A DNA stretch of 64,000 bases from Kribbella jejuensis. GTDB taxonomy: Bacteria > Actinomycetota > Actinomycetes > Propionibacteriales > Kribbellaceae. The stretch is from NCBI RefSeq assembly GCF_006715085.1, contig NZ_VFMM01000001.1, positions 310,001-374,000 of the forward strand, written 5' to 3'. The position numbers were made by a program, and so were the translations under genes. Below are positions 8,209 through 15,605 of this stretch, one piece after another; the first letter of the stretch is position 1; each line of letters opens with the position of its first letter. The notes beneath the pieces were generated by a model. That model had not been told where the DNA came from, made no database searches, and saw only the letters and a program-made list of their open reading frames with translations.

Positions 8209-9525
8209 ATGCCCTGCATCACCTCGGTCGAGGTCGTCGACATCCGGTTCCCGACGTCGCTGACCCAGGACGGGTCGGACGCGATGAACAAGGACGGCGA
8301 CTATTCGGCGGCGTACGTCGTGCTGAGCACGGACGAGGCCGGCGTGTCCGGGTACGGATTCACGTTCACGATCGGTCGCGGCAACGACCTGTGTGCCGCC
8401 GCCGCACGGCAGCGCGCGGAGCCTCTGATCGGGCGCGACGTCGATGAGCTCTGCGGCGACCTCGGTGCGGTCTATCGAGAGTTGCAGGCCGACAGTCAAT
8501 TGCGGTGGCTGGGACCGGACAAGGGCGTCATCCACCTCGCATTAGCAGCCGTGATGAACGCCGTGTGGGACCTCGCCGCCCGCCGTGCCGGTGTACCGCT
8601 GTGGCGGTTGCTGGCCGAGATGTCACCCGAGCAATTGGTCGACGCCGCCGACCTGCGGTATCTGACCGACGTCCTGACCCGGGAGCAGGCGATCACGTTG
8701 CTGGCCGGCCGGGTAAGTGGCCGCAAGCAACGGATCCAGGAACTCCAGACAACAGGCTACCCCTGCTACACCACGTCGGCCGGATGGCTCGGCTACTCCG
8801 ACGACAAACTCCGCGCCCTCTGCGAAGAAGCCGTTGCCGAAGGCTACAAACACGTCAAACTCAAGGTCGGCGCGGACCTGAACGACGACATCCGCCGCTG
8901 CGGCATCGCCCGCGAAGTCCTCGGACCCGACGGCCACCTCATGATCGACGCCAACCAGGTCTGGGACGTGCCCGAAGCGATCGAGTGGGTCAAAGCACTG
9001 GCCGGGTTCGACCCGCTGTGGATCGAAGAACCTACGAGTCCCGACGATGTCCTCGGCCACGCCGCCATCCGCAAGGCGGTGGCGCCGATCGGCGTCGCCT
9101 CCGGTGAGCACGGCATGAACCGCGTGCTGTTCAAACAAATGTTCCAAGCCGGCGCCCTCGACTACTGCCAACTCGACGCCGCCCGCCTCGGCTCCGTCAA
9201 CGAAGTACTCGCCGTCTACCTCCTCGCGGCCTGGTTCGACGTCCCCGTCTGCCCACACGCCGGCGGCGTCGGCCTATGCGAACTCGTCCAGCACCTATCG
9301 ATCTTCGACTACATCGCCGTCTCCGGCTCACTCGACAACCGCGTCACCGAATACGTCGACCACCTCCACGAACACTTCGTCAACCCCTGCGTCGTACACA
9401 ACGGCGCCTACATCCTCCCCACCGCACCCGGCTACAGCGCCGAGATGCACAGGGAATCGCTGCAGGCCTACAGCTTCCCCAACGGCACCTACTGGGCCGG
9501 CCGACGAGAAACTGAGGACCTATGA
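8209..9525 (+). CDS. L-fuconate dehydratase, enolase superfamily (copy A)
   Basis: A 438-residue enzyme of the mandelate racemase group. It should convert L-fuconate to 2-keto-3-deoxy-L-fuconate in non-phosphorylative fucose breakdown. Visible catalytic elements are the K-x-K pair (Lys217/Lys219 in HVKLKVG), metal ligands Asp247 (MIDANQ), Glu273 (WIEEP) and Glu300 (SGEHG), and the base His350 (CPHAGG). Each sits one residue below the numbering I recall for the characterised Xanthomonas FucD. The stop overlaps the GH36 start (ATGA). A second copy of equal length and no indels lies at 24497-25813, and long stretches of the two are identical in DNA. Fucose dehydrogenase and lactonase genes are not in the window. 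Confidence 0.92.
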   Translation: MPCITSVEVVDIRFPTSLTQDGSDAMNKDGDYSAAYVVLSTDEAGVSGYGFTFTIGRGNDLCAAAARQRAEPLIGRDVDELCGDLGAVYRELQADSQLRWLGPDKGVIHLALAAVMNAVWDLAARRAGVPLWRLLAEMSPEQLVDAADLRYLTDVLTREQAITLLAGRVSGRKQRIQELQTTGYPCYTTSAGWLGYSDDKLRALCEEAVAEGYKHVKLKVGADLNDDIRRCGIAREVLGPDGHLMIDANQVWDVPEAIEWVKALAGFDPLWIEEPTSPDDVLGHAAIRKAVAPIGVASGEHGMNRVLFKQMFQAGALDYCQLDAARLGSVNEVLAVYLLAAWFDVPVCPHAGGVGLCELVQHLSIFDYIAVSGSLDNRVTEYVDHLHEHFVNPCVVHNGAYILPTAPGYSAEMHRESLQAYSFPNGTYWAGRRETEDL

Positions 9526-11534
9526 CCAAGCTGCTGAAGTGGACCACGCCCGAGATCGCGCTGACGTTCGTACTCGACGAGGGCCCGGTTCGAGTCACCG
9601 CTGTGCGCGACGCCTCCCGGTTGGGCGGTGCCGAGCCGGACTCGAGCCGGCCGTTGGTCGAAGTGACCGCTGTCGGTCACGGTCATTCCAGCAACCGCCA
9701 CATCGGCAGCGTGCTCGGCGGGCGGCTGCGGTACGCCGACCACGAGGAGACGGAAACCACGCTGCGCATCGTCCAGGAGGAGCCGACCACGGGTCTGCGC
9801 GTGACCAGCGTCCTGGAAGCGCGCGCCGGCGTACGCGCCTGGACCGAAGCCTCGATCACCGGCGCCGGCTCTCTGGAACTCACCAGCCTGACGTCGCTGG
9901 TGGTCGGACTCCCCTCCGTCGACGCCGACCTGTACTCCGCCGCGAACAGCTGGATGGCGGAGAACCGTTGGTCGAAGCGGGCTCTGCGGGACGTGCTGGC
10001 CGACATCGTCCACGACCCGCATCATCCCGTCCCGAACAGCCGATACGCCGTGACCAGCACGAACTCCTGGTCCACAGGCGAAGTCCTGCCCGTGGGAGTT
10101 CTCGTCGACGGACCGCACGCCCTGGGCTGGCAGATCGAGCACAACGGGCCGTGGCACTTCGAGATCGGCGAGACCGCGCAAGGCGGCTACCTGTTGCTCA
10201 GCGGACCGACCGACCTCGATCACCACTGGAGCGTCGAACTCACCGCCGGTAAGCCGTTCACGACCGTACCGGTATCGCTGGTCGCCGGGACCGACGTCGA
10301 CAGTGTCTTCGCCGCGCTCACCCGCCAGCGCCGGGCGATCCGCGCGCGGCGGCCGATCGACGACCGGTTGCCGGTCGTCTTCAACGACTACATGAACACG
10401 CTGATCGGCGACCCGACCACCGAGAAGTTGCTGCCGTTGATCGACGCCGCGGCCGACGTCGGCGCGGACTATTTCTGCATCGACGCCGGCTGGTACGCCG
10501 AAGGCGACTGGTGGAACACCGTCGGCGCCTGGCAACCGTCGACCACCCGGTTCCCGGACGGACTCGCCGAGGTGATCAACCGGATCCGCCGCCGGCGGAT
10601 GGTGCCGGGGCTGTGGCTGGAACCCGAGGTCATCGGTGCCCGCTCGCCGATCGCCGCCGAACTGCCCGACGACGCGTTCCTCACCCGGCACGGCCGGCGC
10701 ATCGCCGAGAAGGGCCGGTACCTGCTCGACCTGCGCAACGCCACCGCTCGCCAGCATCTCGACACCACAGTCGACCGGCTGGTCGACGAGTTCGGGATCG
10801 GCTTCTTCAAGTTCGACAACAACACGATGACCGGGCCCGGTACGGACAAGTTCGGTACGTCGCTGGGCCAGGGCCTGCTGGAACACAACCGCGCGCTGCT
10901 CGACTGGCTGGACGGCATCCACGCCCGGCACCCGGACCTGCTGATCGAGAACTGCGCGTCCGGCGCGATGCGGATGGACTACGCCATGCTCTCCCGCCTG
11001 CATCTGCAGTCGACCTCCGACCAGGAACATCCGTTGCTCTACGCAACCATCGCCGCGGCCGCACCCGGCGCTGTCCTGCCGGAGCAGGCGGGCAACTGGG
11101 CGTACCCGATCACCGGCACGACCCGCGAGGAGTTCACGCTCGCACTCGTCAACGGCATCCTCGGGCGGCTGTACCTCTCGGGTCACCTGAACCGCATGAC
11201 GCCGGCCGAGCTCGACGTCGTACGCTCCGCCGTGGCCGCGCATCGCGCCGTACTCGCGGAGTTGCCGACGCTCGTCCCCTCCTGGCCACTGGGACTGCCG
11301 CAGTGGACCGACGAATGGGTCGCCCTGGCGCTCAACGGACCCGACGTGTCGTACCTCGCTGTCTGGCACCGCGTTCCCGGGCCGTCCACCATCACGCTCC
11401 CGATCGCGCGCACCGCGATCGCCCCGCACTTCCCCACCGAACTCGGAGACTGGACTTGTGCCTGGGACGACGACGGCCTGGTTGTCACCACCACCACTGA
11501 CGAGCCCTCGGCTCGTGTCCTCAGGCTGGAATGA
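9522..11534 (+). CDS. Alpha-galactosidase-like glycoside hydrolase, GH36
   Basis: A 670-residue protein with the GH36 order: an N-terminal beta-sandwich (to about residue 280), a catalytic barrel with DYFCIDAGWY and GLWLEPEVIG, then a C-terminal beta domain. The nucleophile motif is FFKFDNN where classic GH36 enzymes have K-W-D. The acid/base segment is CASGAMRMD where they usually have C-SGG-R-D. It is therefore a divergent subgroup, and the substrate may not be a plain alpha-galactoside. There is no signal peptide. It is coupled to the dehydratase by ATGA overlap, so the sugar it releases probably arrives with fucose. Confidence 0.85.
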   Translation: MTKLLKWTTPEIALTFVLDEGPVRVTAVRDASRLGGAEPDSSRPLVEVTAVGHGHSSNRHIGSVLGGRLRYADHEETETTLRIVQEEPTTGLRVTSVLEARAGVRAWTEASITGAGSLELTSLTSLVVGLPSVDADLYSAANSWMAENRWSKRALRDVLADIVHDPHHPVPNSRYAVTSTNSWSTGEVLPVGVLVDGPHALGWQIEHNGPWHFEIGETAQGGYLLLSGPTDLDHHWSVELTAGKPFTTVPVSLVAGTDVDSVFAALTRQRRAIRARRPIDDRLPVVFNDYMNTLIGDPTTEKLLPLIDAAADVGADYFCIDAGWYAEGDWWNTVGAWQPSTTRFPDGLAEVINRIRRRRMVPGLWLEPEVIGARSPIAAELPDDAFLTRHGRRIAEKGRYLLDLRNATARQHLDTTVDRLVDEFGIGFFKFDNNTMTGPGTDKFGTSLGQGLLEHNRALLDWLDGIHARHPDLLIENCASGAMRMDYAMLSRLHLQSTSDQEHPLLYATIAAAAPGAVLPEQAGNWAYPITGTTREEFTLALVNGILGRLYLSGHLNRMTPAELDVVRSAVAAHRAVLAELPTLVPSWPLGLPQWTDEWVALALNGPDVSYLAVWHRVPGPSTITLPIARTAIAPHFPTELGDWTCAWDDDGLVVTTTTDEPSARVLRLE

Positions 11535-11560
11535 CCACGCGGTCAGCCCCCGGCTACAGT
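11531..11560 (+). promoter_or_regulatory. Promoter for the regulator gene, leaderless type
   Basis: ATGACC (11531-11536) and TACAGT (11555-11560) are separated by 18 bases and overlap the GH36 stop codon. The -10 box lies six bases before an ATG at 11567, the spacing expected when transcription begins at the start codon. Confidence 0.5.
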
Positions 11561-11566
11561 GCCGAG

Positions 11567-11605
11567 ATGGACATCTTCACGTTCGGTTTCCGGGGCGCGC
11601 GATGA
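11567..11605 (+). CDS. Putative 12-codon leader peptide before the GntR gene
   Basis: The reading frame encodes MDIFTFGFRGAR and ends in TGA overlapping the ATG of the GntR gene (ATGA). Its ATG is six bases downstream of TACAGT. A leaderless transcript would thus translate this peptide first and the regulator by re-initiation. I do not recognise the peptide. It could also be a by-product of promoter placement. Confidence 0.4.
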   Translation: MDIFTFGFRGAR

Positions 11606-12351
11606 GCCCGACCAAGCCGGTCACGACCACCCGGACACCAGGCGTATCCCAGACCGACGTCGTCGTTCAGGGCATCCGGCAACTGATCGTCGACGGACAC
11701 CTCCGGCCGGGCGACCGGCTCCCGATCGAGCGCGACCTCGCCGCCGCGCTCGGCGTGTCCCGGAACCCGCTCCGCGAAGGCGTCCGGGCGCTGTCGATCA
11801 TGGGCGTGCTGGAGACCCGCCAGGGCGACGGCACGTACGTCACCGCGCTCGATCCGTCCATCCTGCTCGCTCCGATGGGGTTCGTCGTGGACCTGCAGGA
11901 CGTCAGCGGCACCCACAACCTGCACGCCGTACGACGCATCCTGGAGACCGAGGCCGCCGCGCTGGCGGCCCGCGACATCACCGCCGACCGCCTGGCCGCC
12001 GCGGAGGAACTGCTCAGCACCAACGCGGCCGAGCTCGCACTCCCCAACCCGGATCACGAGACGGTGATCGAGAACGACATCGCCTTCCACCGGATCGTCG
12101 CCGAGGCCTCGGGCAACTCCGTGCTGGCCGCGCTCATCCACGCCCTCGGCGGCCGTACGATGCGCGACCGCCTCCGCCGCTCGATCGCCCAACCAGGCGC
12201 CGATGACACCTCGCACCGCGAACACCTCTCGATCCTGGCCGCGCTCACCGCCCACGACCCCGACCGAGCCCGTACCCGCATGTCGGCCCACCTCTTCACC
12301 GTCGAGGACTACCTCCAGAGCCGCCCGAGCACAGCCGAGCCCGAAGGATGA
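11602..12351 (+). CDS. FCD-domain GntR family regulator (copy A)
   Basis: A 249-residue DNA-binding regulator. A winged helix-turn-helix occupies about residues 15-85 (LRPGDRLPIERDLAAALGVSRNPLREGVRAL, then GDGTYV). An all-helical FCD effector domain follows at about 100-235 and retains ENDIAFHRIVAEASGN and the histidines that usually bind a metal and a carboxylic acid. Members of this class often answer to sugar acids; fuconate or its dehydration product are plausible ligands. The paralogue at 25810 is closely similar along its length. This start is preferred over an upstream in-frame one buried in the GH36 gene. It likely controls both divergent arms. Confidence 0.9.
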   Translation: MSPTKPVTTTRTPGVSQTDVVVQGIRQLIVDGHLRPGDRLPIERDLAAALGVSRNPLREGVRALSIMGVLETRQGDGTYVTALDPSILLAPMGFVVDLQDVSGTHNLHAVRRILETEAAALAARDITADRLAAAEELLSTNAAELALPNPDHETVIENDIAFHRIVAEASGNSVLAALIHALGGRTMRDRLRRSIAQPGADDTSHREHLSILAALTAHDPDRARTRMSAHLFTVEDYLQSRPSTAEPEG

Positions 12352-12361
12352 CTCCGCTCAG

Positions 12362-13309
12362 ATGAAGCCCGTCCACGCTGGGTACCTGTACGCACACTTC
12401 AAGCGCGAATCGGTCGACGGCGAGCAGATCTACTTCGCCCTGAGCGACGGCAACGACCCCCTGCACTTCGACGACCTCAACGACGGACGACCGGTCCTGT
12501 ACTCGACGCTCGGCGAACGTGGCGTCCGCGACCCGCACATCGTCCGCTCCCCCACTGGTGACCGGTTCTACTTGGTCGCGACGGACCTGCGGCTCTACGA
12601 CAGCCTCGACTGGGATCGCCATCAACGCCGCGGCAGCCGGTCGATCATGATCTGGGAATCAACGGATCTGGTGAACTGGGGCGACGGCCGGCTCGTCGAG
12701 GTCGCGCCGCCGGAGGCCGGCAACACCTGGGCTCCGGAGGCGGTCTGGGACCCCGAACAGGACGCCTATCTGGTGCACTGGTCGTCCACGCTCTACGACA
12801 ACGCCGGGCACGCCGGTGACAGCTACAACCGCATCATGTACGCCACCACGCGCGACTTCCACGAGTTCTCCGAGCCGCGCGTCTGGATCGACCGGGGCTG
12901 GCACACGATCGACACGACGGTGATCGACCACGACGGCGTGTACTACCGCTTTCTCAAGGACGAACGCAGCCGCGACGGCGTAGCGCCGTACGGCAAGTCG
13001 ATCTTCTCCGAAACCTCACCCTCGCTGACCGCCGCGGACTGGCAGCCCTTGGCCGAAGGGATCGGCCTCGGAGCGATCAGCCAGGGCGAAGGCCCGCTGG
13101 TGTACAAGTCGAACACCGAGGACAAGTGGTACCTCTGGATCGACGAATTCACTCCCGAACGCCGCTACGTCCCGTTCGAAACCACCGATCTCGCCGGCGG
13201 CCGATGGACTCCATGCAAGGACCACCGACTGCCGAAAGACCCATGCCACGGCGTCGTGCTGCCGGTGACCGCCGAGGAGTACGAACGCCTCCGCTCCGCG
13301 TGGACCTGA
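12362..13309 (+). CDS. Glycoside hydrolase, GH43-like five-bladed propeller
   Basis: A 315-residue cytoplasmic protein. GVRDPHIVRSPTGDRFYLVATD is the blade carrying the base aspartate. SIMIWESTDLVNW and TWAPEAVWD follow; the latter holds the likely acid glutamate. These are the hallmarks of GH43 and related arabinofuranosidase/xylosidase families, so it probably trims arabinose or xylose. The start 11 bases after the regulator stop has no strong ribosome site, which suggests coupling to upstream translation. It closes the rightward arm of module A. Confidence 0.8.
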   Translation: MKPVHAGYLYAHFKRESVDGEQIYFALSDGNDPLHFDDLNDGRPVLYSTLGERGVRDPHIVRSPTGDRFYLVATDLRLYDSLDWDRHQRRGSRSIMIWESTDLVNWGDGRLVEVAPPEAGNTWAPEAVWDPEQDAYLVHWSSTLYDNAGHAGDSYNRIMYATTRDFHEFSEPRVWIDRGWHTIDTTVIDHDGVYYRFLKDERSRDGVAPYGKSIFSETSPSLTAADWQPLAEGIGLGAISQGEGPLVYKSNTEDKWYLWIDEFTPERRYVPFETTDLAGGRWTPCKDHRLPKDPCHGVVLPVTAEEYERLRSAWT

Positions 13310-13358
13310 GCCGCCGCCACGACACCAGCTGACTTCCACGTCCTGCAGAATGTCCGGC

Positions 13359-14030
13359 ATGGCCTTACGAGGATGGGCGAGGACGTTCGCGAACGGGACC
13401 GTGGTCGCGAAGCTGGAGGCCCTCAATGCGCGGCATCCGTGGAGCCACAACGATCACTTCCACAGTTGGATCCTCGCGAACCTTCCGGAGCGGCGGCACT
13501 CGGCACTCGACGTCGGTTGCGGGCGCGGGGAGCTACTGGCTTCCCTGGCGCCGCACTTCGCGACCGTCCAGGGTGCCGACGCGGACGCGAGCATGCGCGA
13601 ACTGGCCGCGCAACGGTGCAGCGGTCTGGCGAACGTAACCGTCCAGGCCGGCGAGTGGGCCCGAACCTCCGGCCCGTTCGACCTCGTGACGATGATCGCC
13701 GTCCTGCACCACCTCGACGTCGCGAACGCGTTGCGCGACGTACGGCGGCTGCTCGCCCCCAACGGCAAGTTTCTCGCCGTCGACCTCGCGGTACCGAGCA
13801 GTCTCCGCGACCACGCCTGGGATCTCGCGTCGGCGGTGACCAACCCGATCATCGGGTACGTCAAGCACCCGTGGCCGAACCCCGCGGGCAAGCAACCCCC
13901 GCCGTTCCCCGTCCGGGATCCCACGCAGACGTTCGACGAACTACGCGACATCGTCGACGACGTGATGCCAGGTGCCGAGATGCGCCACCACCTCGGCTTC
14001 CGCCACACCATCGCCTGGACCAAACGCTAA
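13359..14030 (+). CDS. Class I SAM-dependent methyltransferase
   Basis: A 223-residue Rossmann-fold methyltransferase. Motif I is LDVGCGRGELLASL, followed by the acidic GADADASM and by DLVTMIAVLHHLD before strand 4. PNGKFLAVDLAVP is the post-I segment. The target is unknown. The C-terminus resembles small-molecule methyltransferases of the Methyltransf_11/23 group. A -10-like CAGAAT ends seven bases before ATG 13359, favouring a leaderless start there; ATG 13350 in the same frame is the alternative. It stands alone between the fucose module and the MutS-like pair. Confidence 0.85.
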   Translation: MALRGWARTFANGTVVAKLEALNARHPWSHNDHFHSWILANLPERRHSALDVGCGRGELLASLAPHFATVQGADADASMRELAAQRCSGLANVTVQAGEWARTSGPFDLVTMIAVLHHLDVANALRDVRRLLAPNGKFLAVDLAVPSSLRDHAWDLASAVTNPIIGYVKHPWPNPAGKQPPPFPVRDPTQTFDELRDIVDDVMPGAEMRHHLGFRHTIAWTKR

Positions 14031-14057
14031 GGGCGGCCCATAAACGCCGAAAGCCCT

Positions 14058-14063
14058 TATGAT
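14058..14063 (+). promoter_or_regulatory. -10 box TATGAT for the MutS-like pair
   Basis: TATGAT is followed by six bases and then GTG at 14070, the leaderless arrangement. It also overlaps the right arm of a 7-bp inverted repeat (TAAGGGC at 14028, GCCCTTA at 14053) that begins at the methyltransferase stop and could act as a weak terminator or an operator. Confidence 0.5.
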
Positions 14064-14069
14064 TTCGGG

Positions 14070-15605
14070 GTGTCGGCGGACGAGCTGAGTGTGTTGTTCG
14101 GGCCTGGGACGGCCAGTGAGATGACAGCGGCGACGGGGGCGGATGCGTTCGGGGATCTGCAGTTGGATCACATCGTCGGCGCGGTGACCGCCGGGCGGAC
14201 GGAGTACGGGTTGGATCCGCTGTTCCGGACCGCGCTGCGGTCGGCGGCCGCGGTCAGCTGGCGGCACGAGGTTGTCAGGGACCTGGAGAAGGTGGAGGTC
14301 GCCCGGTGTGTGCGGCGGTTCGCGGCCCGGATGGTGTCGGTGCGGACCTGTCTCGGACAGGCGGAGAAGTTGCATCATGAGCTGCAGCGGCAGCGTTGGC
14401 TTCTCAGCGCGGTCGAGAACTACTGCGCGGCAGTCACCGAACTGACCGCCGGGCTGGTCGAAGCAGCGCCGGCTTCTCGCGCCTTGGTCGCGCTGCGGAA
14501 ATACTCGAGGCAGTACGCCGATTCCGCCGCCTTCCAGGATCTCCTTGCTAGCAGCAATGAACTGGCCGCCGCGCTGGCTGGTGTCCGTTACCAGTTGCAG
14601 CTCAAGACGAACTCAGTCACCGTCAGCCGTAGCGGCACCGGAACCGACTACAGCGCCGAAATCGAAGCGACGTTCGCGCGCTTCCGGCAGGGTGACGCGA
14701 AGGACTACCGCATCCGCTTCGCGCCCTCCCCCGAGGTCAATCAGCTGGAAGGCACGATCCTGCACCGTGTCGCCGAACTGTACCCCGAGGTGTTCGGTGC
14801 GCTGCAGCACTTCTGCGACCGGCACTCGACGTTCGTCGATCCGGTACTGACCCGCTTCGATCGCGAGGTGCAGTTCTACCTGTCCTACCTCGACTACATC
14901 CAGCCGCTCCGGGACGCCGGACTGCCCTTCTGCTACCCCGCGGTCAGTATGTCGAAGGCCGTCGCAGCGACAGGCACTTTCGACCTGGCGCTCGCCGCGT
15001 CGGCGGTCGCCGCCGGCCGTCCGGTGGTGCGGAACGACTTCCGGCTCGGGGACAGCGAGCGGATCTTCGTCGTCACCGGGCCCAACCAGGGCGGCAAGAC
15101 GACGTTCGCCCGTACCTTCGGGCAGCTGCACCACCTGGCCGCGCTCGGCCTGCCGGTCCCGGGCGACGACGCGCGGCTCTTCCTCTTCGACCACCTGTTC
15201 ACCCATTTCGGTCGCGAGGAGAACCCGGACGACCTGCGCGGCAAGCTCAAGGACGACCTCGTCCGGATGCGTGAGATCCTGGACCGGGCGACCGGCGACA
15301 GCATCGTGATCCTCAACGAGGTCTTCAACTCGACCACGCTGCGCGACGCGACCGTCATCGCGAACCGTGTGCTCGCGGAGCTCGAGGAACGCGACCTGCT
15401 CTGCGTGTGCGTCACGTTCCTCGACGAACTGGCCGTGGCCGGCACGAAGCGGGTCAGCCTGGTCAGCGCGGTCGACCCGGCCGTCCCCGCCGTACGGACG
15501 TACCGCCTGGTCCGCGCGCCGGCCGACGGACGCGCGTACGCCGCGGCGATCGCCGCCAAGTACCGGCTCGGATGCGACGACCTGCGGAAGCGGCTGAACC
15601 GATGA
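14070..15605 (+). CDS. MutS-like ATPase lacking mismatch-recognition domain (first of pair)
   Basis: A 511-residue protein containing only the lever/clamp-like helical region (to about 320) and the ABC ATPase domain of MutS relatives. Walker A is GPNQGGKTT (337-345). The Walker B/D-loop region is VILNEVFNSTT (413-423), with Asn-Glu in place of the usual Asp-Glu. The H-loop position reads VTF (448-450), so the switch histidine is missing. No DNA-mismatch domain I (F-x-E) is present. The next gene encodes a paralogue overlapping by ATGA, which implies a heterodimer. The role is unknown; actinobacteria usually lack canonical MutS/MutL and use NucS. Confidence 0.85.
   Translation: MSADELSVLFGPGTASEMTAATGADAFGDLQLDHIVGAVTAGRTEYGLDPLFRTALRSAAAVSWRHEVVRDLEKVEVARCVRRFAARMVSVRTCLGQAEKLHHELQRQRWLLSAVENYCAAVTELTAGLVEAAPASRALVALRKYSRQYADSAAFQDLLASSNELAAALAGVRYQLQLKTNSVTVSRSGTGTDYSAEIEATFARFRQGDAKDYRIRFAPSPEVNQLEGTILHRVAELYPEVFGALQHFCDRHSTFVDPVLTRFDREVQFYLSYLDYIQPLRDAGLPFCYPAVSMSKAVAATGTFDLALAASAVAAGRPVVRNDFRLGDSERIFVVTGPNQGGKTTFARTFGQLHHLAALGLPVPGDDARLFLFDHLFTHFGREENPDDLRGKLKDDLVRMREILDRATGDSIVILNEVFNSTTLRDATVIANRVLAELEERDLLCVCVTFLDELAVAGTKRVSLVSAVDPAVPAVRTYRLVRAPADGRAYAAAIAAKYRLGCDDLRKRLNR

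Noticed and set aside
9429..11572. The promoter segment at 11551-11572 matches a segment inside the fuconate dehydratase gene (9429-9450) at 20 of 22 positions.
   Set aside because: The internal copy encodes conserved GYSAEMH residues, and both are GC-rich strings with a common start-codon context. Chance is enough, and there is no sign of a second promoter or transposed segment.
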